Origin: Marinobacter persicus
Lineage (GTDB): Bacteria > Pseudomonadota > Gammaproteobacteria > Pseudomonadales > Oleiphilaceae
DNA length: 64,000 bases
Assembly (NCBI RefSeq): GCF_900114155.1
Contig: NZ_FOSC01000005.1
Coordinates: forward strand, 186,001 to 250,000
Reading direction: 5' to 3'
In this document: positions 10,701-20,931 of the stretch, piece after piece
Layout: every line of letters begins with the position of its first letter
Position numbering within the stretch: the stretch's first letter is position 1
The notes under the pieces: generated by a model
The model's input: only the letters and a program-made list of their open reading frames with translations
Databases searched by the model: none
Told to the model about the DNA's origin: nothing
Program-made: the position numbers and the translations under genes

Positions 10701-10834
10701 AACTGGACCTGGCCCGTGCCTATGTCGAAATGGGTGACAGCGAGGGTGCCCGTGATATCCTTGAGGAAGTCGCGCTGGAAGGTAATGACGAGCAGAAAGC
10801 CGAAGCCCAGGAGCTTCTTAAAAATCTTTCCTGA
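7799..10834 (+). CDS. fimV: FimV-type polar hub / type IV pilus assembly protein
   Basis: About 1011 aa. The start ATG 7799 is preferred over the in-frame ATG 7766 because a signal peptide (KLAVALALAGGLGSGMANA) and AAGGAAAA ribosome site follow that choice. Seen: an N-terminal beta domain (LGEIELQSWLNEPLDAEITL), a LysM-like stretch (TLWSIAREMRPDSSVSMHQM), a coiled coil (LRRENQELDSRLQDLQEQ), one transmembrane helix near residue 515 (LGGVLVLLLLVLLLLRRR), a long very acidic Asp/Glu-rich cytoplasmic region and the C-terminal FimV TPR-like motif (LDLARAYVEMGDSEGARDIL). In Pseudomonas FimV localises and activates pilus and cAMP signalling components; that role here is inferred from homology. Confidence 0.95.
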   Translation: MKVRKLAVALALAGGLGSGMANALGLGEIELQSWLNEPLDAEITLRQSQGVNPADVYVNVAPEEAYERVGLDRDAFLSKLKFNVVTGPDGGLRIDVTSREPLREPYLNFLLELTWPNGRLMREYAVLVDPPVYAEESGMEESVAAPTASAREPEPRRSEESRRRQAEAESSLSRGYGDGEADSYGPTRASDTLWSIAREMRPDSSVSMHQMMLAIQDENPNAFMGGNINRLMQGQVLRAPSEEQIRSRSRAEADRLVARQNQEFRAPAQEATPESAPEGETQQAAGGAGEAAAQDSELKLLVAEETETEARDTEDGASAGGDGEQAGGQDAGAAVAAEEMDALRRENQELDSRLQDLQEQVQTLQRLLELKDNQLADLQGMTAEEAEQAEQAAAPSGATEEDTSGQAGVSGDDSEQPSADQPTAGEDESSEAEGQPTQSGDESAAQQADDQETFADESDAAAEPQAQEQQAAPETAPEPAQPAAPAQKPFPGNIIDAIMTNPMYQMALGGVLVLLLLVLLLLRRRQAAKEKEFFEQFADEEAQDTGEGNIDLESGQEAAPAVAEEQPDAMAEADKYLGFGQYPQAAQVLENAISREPSRSDLRLKLLGVYADSQDAESFDKQYNELAALEDEEATARADELRNRMEEDEAGPSIDDLESQLRSENVFEGEEEQAPEPSLENESAESFEKDLEERTDASEESMEFDLSLDELEDETSKEEAEDSDLEEPDFGSLDFDLSDEESSEKPNEGTEATETQVADDNALEFEQSSEFELDESPELQDLASEFEETESEKPEAAEADSLEDELSVGPQTLDDSFLDELDAEIDKVSGEDDQPSGAEEVSGLTPEQDQHEEPEQAVESLEDEFDSLDMDLSEEDLAIMDELSDEDDIPSLDEEVAASDEGSGQAEAEPGETEESDNGDQESPESPVEAGSESGEGEPASPLDLDESDLGDDDDFDFLAGTDEAATKLDLARAYVEMGDSEGARDILEEVALEGNDEQKAEAQELLKNLS

Positions 10835-10859
10835 TTCGTTATAATCCTTCTCAGCAGGC

Positions 10860-10890
10860 AAAGCGCCGGCCATGGGCCGGCGCTTTGTGT
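10860..10890 (+). terminator. Rho-independent terminator after fimV
   Basis: A stem AAAGCGCCGGCC / GGCCGGCGCTTT with a minimal loop ATG, followed by GTGTTTCTG. The ATG in the loop (10872) is also the most upstream possible start of truA. Confidence 0.75.
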
Positions 10891-11828
10891 TTCTGAATTT
10901 ACATTTTCCGGGTCAAAATTTGTTTCTTACCCCTCAGCCCCTGATATCCGATCACGACATTGGTAATGGCCGCGTTGCGATTGCCTTCGAGTACGACGGC
11001 CGCGCTTTCCATGGCTGGCAACAGCAGAAAAGCGGCGTGCGCTCCGTTGAAGCGGAATTGTCCAAGGCCGTCGCCAGGGTGGCAGACCATCCGGTGGATC
11101 TGGTCTGTGCAGGGCGCACCGATGCCGGTGTGCATGCCAGCTTTCAGGTAGCTCACTTCGACACCCCGTCGGTGCGCACGCTGCGCTCCTGGGTGATGGG
11201 CATAAACACAGCACTGCCGGACGATATTGCGGTACACTGGGCCGGTAACGGTGTTGATGACTTCCACGCGCGTTTTTCCGCCATTTACCGCCGGTACCGA
11301 TACGTTATCTACAACCATCCGGTGCGCCCGGGCATACAGCGCGGCCAGGTGAGCTGGACCTTCCGCCCGCTCGACGAGGATAAAATGCACCGCGCCGCCC
11401 AGGCGCTGCTGGGTGAGCATGATTTCTCTTCTTTTCAGGCGGCCGGCTGCCAGTCCCGGACACCGGTCCGGTATATGGAGAAGATAACGGTAACCCGTTG
11501 TGGCAGTTTTGTCGTAATAGATGTGCAGGCCAACGCCTTCCTGCACCACATGGTACGCAATATCGCCGGTGCCCTGATGGCGGTTGGTTCCGGCAAGCAG
11601 CCCGAAAGCTGGGTCGCAGAGGTGCTGGAAACCAGGGATCGGCGCAAGGCAGGGGTGACTGCGCCGGCGCCGGGTCTTTATCTGGTGGATGTTGGCTATC
11701 CCGAACAATACCGGATTCCCGCTGCTGCCTGCGGACCGGCTTTTGTTGCACCCTGGATGGGCGAGCAGGCCAATCGGCCGATTGCACCAACCCATATTCA
11801 TCCCAAACGCAAGGTGACGGCGGAATGA
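10872..11828 (+). CDS. truA: tRNA pseudouridine(38-40) synthase
   Basis: Modifies the anticodon arm of tRNAs. The catalytic Asp is in [20 protein letters not shown], and the core starts [17 protein letters not shown]. The start is uncertain. ATG 10872 lies in the loop of the fimV terminator and gives a 318-aa form with about 35 residues ahead of the conserved core. TTG 10920 gives a shorter, more usual N-terminus but has no clear Shine-Dalgarno. The stop overlaps the trpF start (ATGA at 11825). Confidence 0.93.
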   Translation: MGRRFVFLNLHFPGQNLFLTPQPLISDHDIGNGRVAIAFEYDGRAFHGWQQQKSGVRSVEAELSKAVARVADHPVDLVCAGRTDAGVHASFQVAHFDTPSVRTLRSWVMGINTALPDDIAVHWAGNGVDDFHARFSAIYRRYRYVIYNHPVRPGIQRGQVSWTFRPLDEDKMHRAAQALLGEHDFSSFQAAGCQSRTPVRYMEKITVTRCGSFVVIDVQANAFLHHMVRNIAGALMAVGSGKQPESWVAEVLETRDRRKAGVTAPAPGLYLVDVGYPEQYRIPAAACGPAFVAPWMGEQANRPIAPTHIHPKRKVTAE

Positions 11829-12454
11829 TCACACGGGTGAAAATCTGCGGGCTAACCCGCCCCGAAGACATTGATGCGGCCGTTGCAGCAGGTGCCGATG
11901 CCATCGGTCTGGTGTTTTACCAGCCCAGCCCGAGATCCGTGACTATCGATCAGGCTAAGGCGCTGGCCGCCCGCGTTCCGGCCTTTGTCACTCTGACCGG
12001 TCTGTTTGTCAATCCCCCGGTCGATGAGGTGCGGCAAGTGCTGGACCAGGTGCCACTGGATCTGCTGCAGTTCCATGGTGATGAATCCCCGCAGTTCTGT
12101 AACAGCTTTGGACGGCGCTGGATCAAAGCCGTCCGGGTGCGCGAGGCGGGCCAGATCGAGATGGCATTCGGGCAATATGCAAATGCCTCCGGTTTGCTTG
12201 TCGACGCCTGGGATCCGCAACGTTACGGCGGCACCGGGCAATCTTTCAACTGGGACCTGATACCGAAGGAAAGGCCCATTCCGCTGATATTGGCCGGTGG
12301 TTTGTCATCTGCTAACGTGGCCGGCGCCATCGGGCAGGTTCGCCCCTGGGCGGTTGATGTCAGCGGTGGAGTGGAATCCGCCAAGGGCAAGAAAGACGCC
12401 ACCAAACTAACTGAATTTTTCAACGAGGTACGCCGTGTCTGTAAAACTGACTGA
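11825..12454 (+). CDS. trpF: Phosphoribosylanthranilate isomerase
   Basis: Amadori isomerisation of phosphoribosylanthranilate in tryptophan synthesis. It is a 209-aa TIM barrel beginning [20 protein letters not shown] with the catalytic Cys in KICGLT; LQFHGDE and the phosphate-binding [10 protein letters not shown] and [10 protein letters not shown] motifs follow. The start overlaps truA by 4 bp. The 3' end overlaps trpB by 20 bp, so translation of the two is probably coupled. Confidence 0.97.
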   Translation: MITRVKICGLTRPEDIDAAVAAGADAIGLVFYQPSPRSVTIDQAKALAARVPAFVTLTGLFVNPPVDEVRQVLDQVPLDLLQFHGDESPQFCNSFGRRWIKAVRVREAGQIEMAFGQYANASGLLVDAWDPQRYGGTGQSFNWDLIPKERPIPLILAGGLSSANVAGAIGQVRPWAVDVSGGVESAKGKKDATKLTEFFNEVRRVCKTD

Positions 12455-13655
12455 AGAAATGTTGAAGGCGTTTCCGGATGCCCGGGGCCACTTTGGTGAC
12501 TTTGGTGGCCGTTTTGTCTCGGAAACCCTGATGGACTCGTTGATGACGCTGGAAAAAGAATACCTGCGTCTGAAAGAGGATCCCGACTTCCAGGCCGCAT
12601 TCGACCAGGACCTGGCCGATTACGTGGGCCGGCCGAGCCCGCTTTATTTTGCCGAGCGACTGACCCGGGAAACCGGTGGTGCGCAAATCTGGCTCAAGCG
12701 GGAAGACCTCAACCACACGGGTGCCCACAAGGTGAACAACACCATTGGCCAGGCGCTGTTGGCCGCGTTCCTGGGCAAGAAACGTATCATTGCCGAAACC
12801 GGTGCGGGACAACATGGCGTGGCCACCGCCACCGTGTGTGCGCGATTGGGGCTGGAATGCCATGTGTTCATGGGTGCTTCCGATGTGAAGCGGCAATCCC
12901 TGAACGTGTTCCGCATGAAGTTGCTGGGCGCAACTGTTCATGCGGTTGAAAGCGGCACCAAAACCCTGAAAGATGCCATGAATGATGCCATGCGCGACTG
13001 GGTGGCGAACGTGGACGACACCTTCTACATCATCGGCACGGTCGCCGGCCCCCATCCGTATCCGCTGCTGGTGCGGGATTTCCAGTCGGTGATTGGCCGT
13101 GAAACCCGCCGCCAGTGCCTGGAGAAAACCGGCAAACTGCCGGACGCTCTGGTGGCCTGTGTGGGTGGCGGCTCCAACGCCATCGGTATGTTCTACCCGT
13201 TCCTTTCCGACGAAAGTGTTGAACTGTACGGCGTGGAAGCGGGCGGCCTGGGCATCGAAACCGGCCAGCACGCCGCGCCCCTGTGCGCCGGTCGCCCCGG
13301 TGTATTGCATGGCAACCGCACTTACCTGATGGAAGACGAGAACGGCCAGATTGCCGGCACCCATTCTGTCAGTGCCGGGCTGGACTATCCGGGGGTTGGT
13401 CCGGAGCACTCCTGGCTGAAAGACATCGGTCGTGCCAATTATGTGTCCGTGACCGACGACGAGGCCCTCGCTGGCTTCCGGACCCTGACCCGCGTGGAGG
13501 GCATCATGCCGGCACTGGAAACCTCACATGCCGTCGCTTATGCCCAGAAACTGGCCGCCGGCATGGACAAAGACCAGATCGTGGTGATCAATATCTCCGG
13601 CCGGGGTGACAAAGACATCCACACCGTCGCGGAACTCGATGGCATAGAGATCTGA
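12435..13655 (+). CDS. trpB: Tryptophan synthase beta subunit
   Basis: PLP enzyme joining indole and serine. The protein has 406 aa. The PLP lysine is in [15 protein letters not shown] (about K99), and the glycine phosphate loop is [15 protein letters not shown]. The start is GTG 12435 with GAGG eight bases upstream, inside the trpF 3' end. The trpFBA arrangement differs from Pseudomonas aeruginosa, where trpBA is elsewhere under TrpI. Confidence 0.98.
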   Translation: MSVKLTEEMLKAFPDARGHFGDFGGRFVSETLMDSLMTLEKEYLRLKEDPDFQAAFDQDLADYVGRPSPLYFAERLTRETGGAQIWLKREDLNHTGAHKVNNTIGQALLAAFLGKKRIIAETGAGQHGVATATVCARLGLECHVFMGASDVKRQSLNVFRMKLLGATVHAVESGTKTLKDAMNDAMRDWVANVDDTFYIIGTVAGPHPYPLLVRDFQSVIGRETRRQCLEKTGKLPDALVACVGGGSNAIGMFYPFLSDESVELYGVEAGGLGIETGQHAAPLCAGRPGVLHGNRTYLMEDENGQIAGTHSVSAGLDYPGVGPEHSWLKDIGRANYVSVTDDEALAGFRTLTRVEGIMPALETSHAVAYAQKLAAGMDKDQIVVINISGRGDKDIHTVAELDGIEI

Positions 13656-13672
13656 TTGCAACAGGAGCAGGC

Positions 13673-14485
13673 ATGAGCCGTATTGAAGGCGTATTAAAAT
13701 CCTTGAAAGAGCAGGGTCGCAAGGCCCTGATTCCCTATATCACCGCCGGTGACCCGCACCCCGATCAGACCGTTGAACTGATGCACACACTGGCGGCTGC
13801 CGGCGCGGATATTATCGAGCTGGGCGTACCATTTTCCGACCCCATGGCCGACGGCCCGGTGATCCAGCTGGCCTGTGAACGGGCCCTGAAGCATGGCACG
13901 TCGCTGCGGCAGGTGATCGGCATGGTCCGGGAGTTCCGCAAGACCGACACCAAGACGCCGGTCGTGCTGATGGGGTACCTGAACCCGATGGTGGCCATGG
14001 GGTATCGGGAGTTTGCCGATGCCGCTGCGCAGGCAGGCGTTGATGGTGTGTTGACCGTGGACTTGCCCCCGGAAGAGGCGGACGAAGTCGCGCCGCTGTT
14101 CGCCGAGCGTGACCTTGATCCCATTTTCCTGCTGGCACCGACCACCACCGACGATCGTATCCGCGCTATTGCTGAGCATTCCTCCGGATATGTGTATTAT
14201 GTATCCATCAAGGGCGTGACCGGCTCCGCCAGCATTGATGTTGATGAAGTGGCCAGAAAAGTGGCCCATGTACACGAATTGACCGCCCTGCCGGTTGGCG
14301 TGGGTTTCGGTATTCGCGATGCAAAAACAGCCGCCGCTGTTGGCAAAGTATCCGATGGTGTAATTGTTGGCAGTGTTCTGGTGAATACAATAGCGGTACA
14401 TCAGACAGATCCCGCAGCCCTGAATCAGGCGCTCACTGATCTGTTGCACCCGATGCGTGAAGCTCTGGACAACCAGGTCACCTGA
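13673..14485 (+). CDS. trpA: Tryptophan synthase alpha subunit
   Basis: Cleaves indole-3-glycerol phosphate and passes indole to TrpB through the complex tunnel. It is a 270-aa TIM barrel with the catalytic Glu in [19 protein letters not shown] and the second acid in [13 protein letters not shown]. Phosphate loops [11 protein letters not shown] and GVIVGSVLV are present. It lies 17 bp after trpB with AGGAG before its ATG. Confidence 0.98.
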   Translation: MSRIEGVLKSLKEQGRKALIPYITAGDPHPDQTVELMHTLAAAGADIIELGVPFSDPMADGPVIQLACERALKHGTSLRQVIGMVREFRKTDTKTPVVLMGYLNPMVAMGYREFADAAAQAGVDGVLTVDLPPEEADEVAPLFAERDLDPIFLLAPTTTDDRIRAIAEHSSGYVYYVSIKGVTGSASIDVDEVARKVAHVHELTALPVGVGFGIRDAKTAAAVGKVSDGVIVGSVLVNTIAVHQTDPAALNQALTDLLHPMREALDNQVT

Positions 14486-14523
14486 GCAGACACCATCCAG
14501 GCTTCAAAGGACAGGATGAGAGC

Positions 14524-15453
14524 ATGAGTAACTGGCTTGAAAAGATTATGCCGAGCAAGATTCGCTCGGAATCACGGCAACGTACCGGCGTACCTGAAGG
14601 TTTGTGGAAAAAGTGTCCCAAGTGTGGCGCGTTCCTTTACAAGCCCGAGCTGGAAAAGAACCTGGACGTGTGTCCGAAGTGTAATCATCACCTGCGCGTA
14701 CCGGCCCGTCGCCGGCTGGATATATTCCTGGACGCTGATGGCCGGGAAGAAATCGGTGCAGAACTCGAGCCATACGACCGCCTGAAGTTCAAGGACAGCA
14801 AGCGCTATAAAGACCGACTGTCCGCGGCCCAGAAGGCCACCGGTGAGAAAGACGCGCTGGTTGCCATGCGCGGCACCACCATGGGTGTGCCGCTGGTGGC
14901 ATGCGCGTTCGAATTCAACTTCCTGGGTGGTTCCATGGGCCAGGTCGTGGGCGAGAAATTCGTTCAGGCCGCCAACGTGGCCCTCGAACACCGCATTCCG
15001 CTGGTTTGCTTCTCCGCCAGTGGTGGCGCGCGTATGCAGGAAGCAATCCTGTCGCTGATGCAAATGGCCAAGACCTCCGCTGTCCTGGAGCGCTTGAAGG
15101 AAGAAGGTATTCCTTATGTGTCGGTGATGACCGATCCGGTGTTCGGTGGCGTGTCCGCCAGTCTCGCCATGCTGGGTGATCTCAATATTGCCGAGCCCTA
15201 CGCACTGATCGGCTTTGCCGGTCCGCGGGTGATCGAGCAAACCGTTCGCGAGAAACTGCCGGAAGGCTTCCAGCGCGCTGAATTCCTGCTGGAACATGGT
15301 GCCATCGACATGATCCTGCACCGCCACCAGATGCGCGAGCGCATTGCCCACCTGCTGGCCAAGTTCAACAACCAGGAAAAGCCGGGCACTGAAGAACCCA
15401 TCGAATTTGAAGTTTCCGAAAAACCGGAATCCGATGAATCCGAAGGGCAGTGA
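14524..15453 (+). CDS. accD: Acetyl-CoA carboxylase carboxyltransferase beta subunit
   Basis: With AccA it transfers carboxyl from carboxybiotin-BCCP to acetyl-CoA, committing to fatty acid synthesis. The protein has 309 aa. The N-terminal zinc ribbon has four cysteines ([10 protein letters not shown] and DVCPKCNHH, residues about 32-58). The crotonase-type core includes [20 protein letters not shown] and [13 protein letters not shown]. The C-terminal tail is acidic. It lies 38 bp after trpA, and folC starts just after its stop. Confidence 0.98.
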   Translation: MSNWLEKIMPSKIRSESRQRTGVPEGLWKKCPKCGAFLYKPELEKNLDVCPKCNHHLRVPARRRLDIFLDADGREEIGAELEPYDRLKFKDSKRYKDRLSAAQKATGEKDALVAMRGTTMGVPLVACAFEFNFLGGSMGQVVGEKFVQAANVALEHRIPLVCFSASGGARMQEAILSLMQMAKTSAVLERLKEEGIPYVSVMTDPVFGGVSASLAMLGDLNIAEPYALIGFAGPRVIEQTVREKLPEGFQRAEFLLEHGAIDMILHRHQMRERIAHLLAKFNNQEKPGTEEPIEFEVSEKPESDESEGQ

Positions 15454-15469
15454 GTCCCGGGAGGCGTCG

Positions 15470-16747
15470 GTGTCCCGTCCGGGGGCCGGCGCTTCCGTCG
15501 ATCAATGGCTTCAGTATCTTGAAGCCATCCATCCCGCCGAAATTGAGCTTGGCCTGGACCGGGTGCTGGTTGTCTTGCGCCGGTTATTCCCCCGCAATCC
15601 CGGCGCCCGGATCATCACCGTGGCAGGCACCAACGGTAAAGGTACGGCGGTAACCACACTCGAGCGGTTACTGCTGGCCGCCGGCCGAACAACCGGTGCC
15701 TATACCTCTCCCCATCTTGAGCGATACAACGAACGGGTTCGCCTGAATGGCGCTGATATTGACGACGCGTCACTGATTCGTGCCTTCGGGCAGGTTGAGG
15801 AGGCCCGGGGCAGCGTTCCATTAACCTATTTTGAATTTGGCACACTGGCGGCGTTCGTGGCATTTGCCGAGGCCGGTGTGCAGGACTGGATCCTCGAAGT
15901 AGGCCTGGGCGGCCGGCTGGACGCGGTGAACGTACTGGACGCCAACTACGCCATGATCACGGCGGTGGATATAGATCATATCGGGTTCCTTGGCGATAAC
16001 CGGAACGTTATCGGCTTCGAAAAGGCCGGTATTCTGCGCCCGGGTATTGATGCAGTGTGTGCGGACCCGTCCCCGCCGCCATCGGTGCTCCAGCAGGCTT
16101 CGGCCCAGAAAGTGCAACTGCAGCTCACGGGCCGTGATTACCAGATACAGCCCCTGCCCGAGCGGGACCGGGTGGCGCTGGTGCTTGGCTCTGAGAGTTA
16201 CCGGCTGCCGGCCGGCCCGCTGCCGGTCGAAAGCGTGGCCGGTGCTGTTGTGCTGGCCAGAAAACTTGTACCGCAGTTGTCGGCTGAACAGATAGAAGCC
16301 ACCCTGGCCGGTATCCGTGTGCCCGGACGCTTCGAGCAGTTGCAAAACTCGCCGCTGGTGGTGCTGGATGTGGGGCACAATCCTCATGCAGCCCGATGGC
16401 TGGCCGGTAAGCTGGAAGCATTACGTGCTGATTACGGTACCGTTCGGGGTGTTTACGGTGCGCTCGCCGACAAGGATACTGCGGGAGTGATGGCCGCCAT
16501 GAAGCCGGTGGTGGACATCTGGTACTTTGCTGGTCTGGATGTGCCCAGGGGGCTGAGTGCCGATGAGCTGCAGGCCAGGGCAGCCCAGTCTGAAATCGGG
16601 CCCGGTCATGCTTTTGTCAGCGTGGCGGAGGCGCTTGATCAGGCCAGACGCGATGCAGCTCCGGAAGACATTGTGATTGTCTTCGGATCGTTTTTCACCG
16701 TGGCGGAGGCCAGGGCGCTTTGCCAGCATCACGCTGAAATCTGCTAG
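15470..16747 (+). CDS. folC: Bifunctional folylpolyglutamate / dihydrofolate synthase
   Basis: Adds glutamate to dihydropteroate and to reduced folates. The GTG 15470 start is chosen because GGGAGG lies five bases upstream and the protein then begins MSRPGAGASVDQWLQYLEAI, a normal FolC N-terminus (425 aa). An in-frame ATG at 15434 inside accD is possible. The P-loop VAGTNGKGTAVTTLE, the Mur-ligase motif YTSPHLERYNERVRLNG and DVGHNPHAARWL in the C-terminal domain are present. The accD-folC-dedD-cvpA-purF order is classical. Confidence 0.96.
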   Translation: MSRPGAGASVDQWLQYLEAIHPAEIELGLDRVLVVLRRLFPRNPGARIITVAGTNGKGTAVTTLERLLLAAGRTTGAYTSPHLERYNERVRLNGADIDDASLIRAFGQVEEARGSVPLTYFEFGTLAAFVAFAEAGVQDWILEVGLGGRLDAVNVLDANYAMITAVDIDHIGFLGDNRNVIGFEKAGILRPGIDAVCADPSPPPSVLQQASAQKVQLQLTGRDYQIQPLPERDRVALVLGSESYRLPAGPLPVESVAGAVVLARKLVPQLSAEQIEATLAGIRVPGRFEQLQNSPLVVLDVGHNPHAARWLAGKLEALRADYGTVRGVYGALADKDTAGVMAAMKPVVDIWYFAGLDVPRGLSADELQARAAQSEIGPGHAFVSVAEALDQARRDAAPEDIVIVFGSFFTVAEARALCQHHAEIC

Positions 16748-16785
16748 TATCATACTGAAACAGGTTACCGACGGGAGTCTTCCTG

Positions 16786-17445
16786 GTGGACGGATTAAAG
16801 CAACGCATCATTGGCGCGCTGGTTCTGGTGTGTCTGGCGGTGATTTTCGTACCCATGATTTTCGATGAGCCGCATTCCGAGCGGCAGTCTACACCCATCA
16901 CCATCCCCGAGGAGCCGCCTTTCCCGGAAGTGGATATGCCCGAGGAGCCCGCATCGGAGACCAGGGATTACGGCCTGGACAATGAGCCGGCAACCGTTCA
17001 GCAGAGCGGTCAGCAGCGGGACAGTGACCTTGCGGAAGCCACGGAACAAGCGCCTGTGGTCGAGACCGAAGGAGCGCCGGCCGGGCAGGAGGGCTCCGGC
17101 GACTACCGCCTGATTGAAGACCCGGAACAACTGGAAGATGCCACCGAAATGGTGGAGGAAACTCCGGCCGAAGCGCCCGGTTCCGCCGAATTTACCCGCT
17201 CGCTGGAAGGTGCCTGGGTGGTCCAGCTCGGCAGTTTTGGTAATGCTGACAACGCGCGCAACCTTCGTGATGAAGTGATTGAGCTGGGCTACGACGCCCA
17301 CCTTCAGGTGAGCAATCGGGGGGATAAGCAGCTTACCCGCGTGTTCAGCGGCCCATTCGCCGATAAAGCTGACGCCGAGAAGGCCAAGAAACGCCTGGAC
17401 GATGCCTTCAAGCTCGACAGCCTGGTCACTCGGGGTGGCAAATAA
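16786..17445 (+). CDS. dedD: DedD-like SPOR-domain cell-division protein
   Basis: 219 aa. One N-terminal transmembrane helix (IIGALVLVCLAVIFVPMIF, residues about 7-25), an acidic low-complexity periplasmic linker (about 30-135) and a C-terminal SPOR domain (WVVQLGSFGNADNARNLRDE through about 215). SPOR domains bind denuded septal peptidoglycan. The start GTG 16786 has GGGAG eight bases upstream. Its position between folC and cvpA is the same as in E. coli. Confidence 0.93.
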   Translation: MDGLKQRIIGALVLVCLAVIFVPMIFDEPHSERQSTPITIPEEPPFPEVDMPEEPASETRDYGLDNEPATVQQSGQQRDSDLAEATEQAPVVETEGAPAGQEGSGDYRLIEDPEQLEDATEMVEETPAEAPGSAEFTRSLEGAWVVQLGSFGNADNARNLRDEVIELGYDAHLQVSNRGDKQLTRVFSGPFADKADAEKAKKRLDDAFKLDSLVTRGGK

Positions 17446-17477
17446 CGGGAAATCGGCCCCGCCGCACTGCCGACAGT

Positions 17478-17505
17478 TTGGTGTGACCCGGTTTCCTGTT
17501 AAAAT
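17478..17505 (+). promoter_or_regulatory. Possible promoter ahead of cvpA
   Basis: TTGGTG (17478-17483) and TAAAAT (17500-17505) with a 16-bp spacer, 31 bp before the cvpA ATG. Weak evidence. Confidence 0.3.
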
Positions 17506-17535
17506 CCGCGTCTTCTCAATGCCACCAGGATTCTC

Positions 17536-18054
17536 ATGCAAGCGCTGATCTGGATTGACTGGGTCATAATCACCCTCATTACCGTTTCCACCCTCATCAG
17601 TCTGAAGCGGGGTTTCGTCAAGGAAGCGCTGTCGCTGGTGACCTGGATTGGCGCTTTTATCATTGCCCGTGCCTTTCACCCGCAGATGCAGGGCCTGCTG
17701 GCAAGCACCGTGGAGACCCCGCTGGTGCGGTTGGTGGCGGCGTTCGCCATTCTGTTCTTCGGAACCCTGATTGTCGGCGCCATCATCAACAACATGATCG
17801 GTACGCTGGTAAAGGCCACCGGCCTGTCGCCCACCGATCGTGTTCTGGGGATGGGGTTCGGCCTGTTGCGGGGCGTGGTGGTAGTGGTTGTGGCCATTGC
17901 CTTCACCCGTTATACACCGCTGTCGGAAGATACCTGGTGGCGGACGTCGGTTATGATCAATCATCTGTCGGTGGTCGAGGATTGGTCACGCCGCACCTTC
18001 GGTGACGAGTTTGGTCGCTGGCTTGCGCCGGCGCCGGAAAGCGCCGAAGGCTAG
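17536..18054 (+). CDS. cvpA: CvpA family inner-membrane protein
   Basis: 172 aa with four predicted membrane segments (for example IDWVIITLITVSTLISL and ALSLVTWIGAFIIARAF). CvpA-family proteins are needed for colicin V secretion in E. coli, but their native function is unsettled. It lies between dedD and purF as in many gammaproteobacteria, and purF follows after 82 bp. Confidence 0.94.
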   Translation: MQALIWIDWVIITLITVSTLISLKRGFVKEALSLVTWIGAFIIARAFHPQMQGLLASTVETPLVRLVAAFAILFFGTLIVGAIINNMIGTLVKATGLSPTDRVLGMGFGLLRGVVVVVVAIAFTRYTPLSEDTWWRTSVMINHLSVVEDWSRRTFGDEFGRWLAPAPESAEG

Positions 18055-18136
18055 TGGAAGTTCAGAAATAACGGGTACGTACGGCGTGCCCGCAAGCCGT
18101 TAACATTCAGTTTTACACTCGGAGATTTGTCCAGCC

Positions 18137-19660
18137 ATGTGTGGCATTGTCGGTATTGTCAGCAGTTCCAACGTCAACCAGCTTCTCTATGATGCACTGA
18201 CTGTGCTTCAACACCGTGGCCAGGACGCAGCGGGTATCGTTACCTATCAGGATAACCGCTTTTTTCTGCGCAAGGACAACGGCCTGGTTCGGGACGTGTT
18301 CCATACTCGCCACATGCGCCGGCTGGTGGGCAATGTTGGTATCGGTCATGTGCGTTACCCGACAGCCGGCAGCTCCAGCTCCGCCGAGGCCCAGCCGTTT
18401 TACGTCAACAGCCCCTATGGCATCACACTGGCCCATAACGGCAACCTGACCAATGCCGACGAGTTGAGCAGTGACCTGTTCCGCACCGATCTGCGGCACA
18501 TCAATACCAATTCCGACTCCGAGGTGCTGCTCAATGTCTTCGCACACGAGCTGCAGAAACAGGGCAAGCTGAACCCCACCAAAGACGAGATTTTTACCGC
18601 GGTTCGCGCTGTCCACAAGCGTTGTCGTGGCGCCTACGGCGTGATTGCCATGATCACCGGTTACGGCATTGTCGGTTTCCGTGATCCGAACGGCATTCGC
18701 CCGGCCTGTTATGGTGTCCGGGAAGACGAGAATGGCCAGAAGGAGTACATGATCGCCTCGGAAAGCGTTGCCCTGAACGCTGCCGGTTTCACTCTGGTCC
18801 GTGATATCGCGCCGGGCGAAGCGGTCTACATCGAAACGGATGGCACCCTTTACACCGAACAGTGCGCCGAAAACCCCAAGCTGTATCCCTGCATTTTCGA
18901 GCACGTGTATTTTGCCCGGCCGGACTCCATCATGGACAAGGTGTCGGTGTACAAGGCACGGCTGCGCATGGGTGAAACCCTGGCAGAGAAGATCCAGCGT
19001 GAGCGGCCGGAACACGACATCGACGTGATCATGCCCATCCCCGACACCAGCCGCACCTCCGCTATGCAGATGGCCCATGAGCTGGGCGTAAAATATCGCG
19101 AAGGGTTTATCAAGAACCGGTACATCGGCCGCACCTTTATCATGCCGGGCCAGAAAATGCGCAAGAAGTCGGTGCGCCAGAAGCTGAACCCGATCGACCT
19201 GGAATTCCGGGGCAAGAATGTGATGCTGGTGGACGACTCCATCGTGCGTGGCACCACCTGTAAGGAAATCGTGCAGATGGCCCGGGATGCCGGTGCCCGC
19301 AAGGTGTACTTCGCCTCCGCCGCGCCCCCCGTGCGTTACCCGAACGTGTATGGCATCGACATGCCGTCCGCCAATGAGCTGATTGCCCATGGCCGCACCG
19401 TTGAGGAAGTGGGTGAGCTGATTGGTGCCGACTGGCTGGTGTATCAGGACCTGGAGGACCTGATTACCTGTGTGAACGATGTCAATGACGACATCGATGG
19501 CTGGGAATGTTCGGTTTTCACCGGCAACTACGTCACCGGCGATGTGAACGAGGCCTATCTGGGCAAGCTGGAAGACATGCGCAATGATGAGAAGCGCTCT
19601 TCCGGGCAGATGATGGATTCGGATAACGGCATCATTGACCTGCACAACGATGAAAACTGA
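18137..19660 (+). CDS. purF: Amidophosphoribosyltransferase
   Basis: First committed step of purine synthesis, PRPP plus glutamine to phosphoribosylamine. 507 aa. The mature N-terminal nucleophile is Cys2 in MCGIVGIV. The glutaminase domain includes [14 protein letters not shown]. The PRPP loop [18 protein letters not shown] lies at about residues 363-380. The start ATG has CGGAG upstream. Confidence 0.98.
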   Translation: MCGIVGIVSSSNVNQLLYDALTVLQHRGQDAAGIVTYQDNRFFLRKDNGLVRDVFHTRHMRRLVGNVGIGHVRYPTAGSSSSAEAQPFYVNSPYGITLAHNGNLTNADELSSDLFRTDLRHINTNSDSEVLLNVFAHELQKQGKLNPTKDEIFTAVRAVHKRCRGAYGVIAMITGYGIVGFRDPNGIRPACYGVREDENGQKEYMIASESVALNAAGFTLVRDIAPGEAVYIETDGTLYTEQCAENPKLYPCIFEHVYFARPDSIMDKVSVYKARLRMGETLAEKIQRERPEHDIDVIMPIPDTSRTSAMQMAHELGVKYREGFIKNRYIGRTFIMPGQKMRKKSVRQKLNPIDLEFRGKNVMLVDDSIVRGTTCKEIVQMARDAGARKVYFASAAPPVRYPNVYGIDMPSANELIAHGRTVEEVGELIGADWLVYQDLEDLITCVNDVNDDIDGWECSVFTGNYVTGDVNEAYLGKLEDMRNDEKRSSGQMMDSDNGIIDLHNDEN

Positions 19661-19684
19661 TCCGGTAACCAGCGGGAGCCTTGT

Positions 19685-20917
19685 ATGACCTTTGGCCGTG
19701 ATGAACACCAGTGGATTCCCGAATCCGACCTGGAAGATATGTCCCTGGATACCCTGGCTGTAAGGGCGGGACAGATCCGCACCGCGCAGCTCGAGCACAG
19801 TGATGCCATCTTTCCCACATCAAGCTTTGTCTATGGCAGTGCGGCCCAGGCAGCCGCGCGTTTTGGTGGCGACGAGCCGGGAAATATCTACTCCCGCTTT
19901 ACCAACCCCACGGTGCAGGCTTTTGAAGGCCGCATAGCGGCGATGGAAGGCGGAGAAAAAGCCGTGGCCACGGCTTCTGGTATGGCCGCCATCCTGAGTA
20001 CCTGCATGGCGTTGCTGCAGGCCGGTGATCATGTGGTCTGCTCCCGGGGCGTTTTTGGTACCACCAACGTCCTGTTCCAGAAATACATGGCCCGTTTCGG
20101 AGTGGAAACCACTTTCGTCAGCCTGACGAACATGGACGAGTGGCAGGCCTCGGTGAGACCTGAAACCCGTATGCTGTTCCTGGAAACACCCTCAAACCCG
20201 CTGTGCGAAGTCGCCGATATGGCGGCGCTGTCGGCGCTGGCAAAAGCCAGCGATGCCTTGCTGGTGGTCGACAACTGCTTCTGCACGCCAGTGTTGCAGC
20301 GGCCACTGGAGCTGGGGGCGGATCTGGTGATTCATTCCGCCACCAAGTATCTGGATGGCCAGGGCCGCTGCGTGGGCGGCGTGGTGGTGGGCCCGGCCCG
20401 CTACCTGGATGAGATCTACGGCTTTATCCGTTCCGCCGGTCCGACCATGAGTCCGTTCAACGCCTGGGTGTTCCAGAAGGGCCTGGAAACCTTACCGATC
20501 CGTATGCGCGCCCACTGCGACAATGCGTTAGAGTTGGCCCAATGGCTCGAACAGCAACCCGAGGTGGCACGTGTTTATTACGCAGGCTTGCCAAGCCACC
20601 CCCAGCACGACCTGGCCAAACGCCAGCAAAGCGGTTTTGGCGGAATAGTGTCGTTCGAGCTGGCCGGTGGTCGCGAACCGGCCTGGTGTTTTATCGACGC
20701 CACCCGGATGATATCGATAACCGCTAACCTGGGGGATGTGAAAACCACCATCACCCATCCGGCGACCACCACGCATGGCCGTCTGTCGCCCGAAGACAAA
20801 GACAAGGCGGGCATTACCGAGGGCCTGATCCGGCTGTCGGTGGGCATAGAGGCAATTGACGACCTGAAAACCGATTTGCAACGGGGCTTTCAGGCACTGC
20901 AAGACGAAACCCATTAA
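19685..20917 (+). CDS. metZ: O-succinylhomoserine sulfhydrylase
   Basis: PLP enzyme using sulfide to make homocysteine directly from O-succinylhomoserine. 410 aa of the Cys/Met metabolism family. The PLP lysine is in [12 protein letters not shown] (about K221), and the N-terminal signature is [15 protein letters not shown]. It lies 24 bp after purF as in Pseudomonas. With MetH and CysI also in this window it covers sulfide-to-methionine steps. Family members can be hard to separate, but length and synteny favour MetZ. Confidence 0.94.
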   Translation: MTFGRDEHQWIPESDLEDMSLDTLAVRAGQIRTAQLEHSDAIFPTSSFVYGSAAQAAARFGGDEPGNIYSRFTNPTVQAFEGRIAAMEGGEKAVATASGMAAILSTCMALLQAGDHVVCSRGVFGTTNVLFQKYMARFGVETTFVSLTNMDEWQASVRPETRMLFLETPSNPLCEVADMAALSALAKASDALLVVDNCFCTPVLQRPLELGADLVIHSATKYLDGQGRCVGGVVVGPARYLDEIYGFIRSAGPTMSPFNAWVFQKGLETLPIRMRAHCDNALELAQWLEQQPEVARVYYAGLPSHPQHDLAKRQQSGFGGIVSFELAGGREPAWCFIDATRMISITANLGDVKTTITHPATTTHGRLSPEDKDKAGITEGLIRLSVGIEAIDDLKTDLQRGFQALQDETH

Positions 20918-20931
20918 CCAATAGAGCATCC

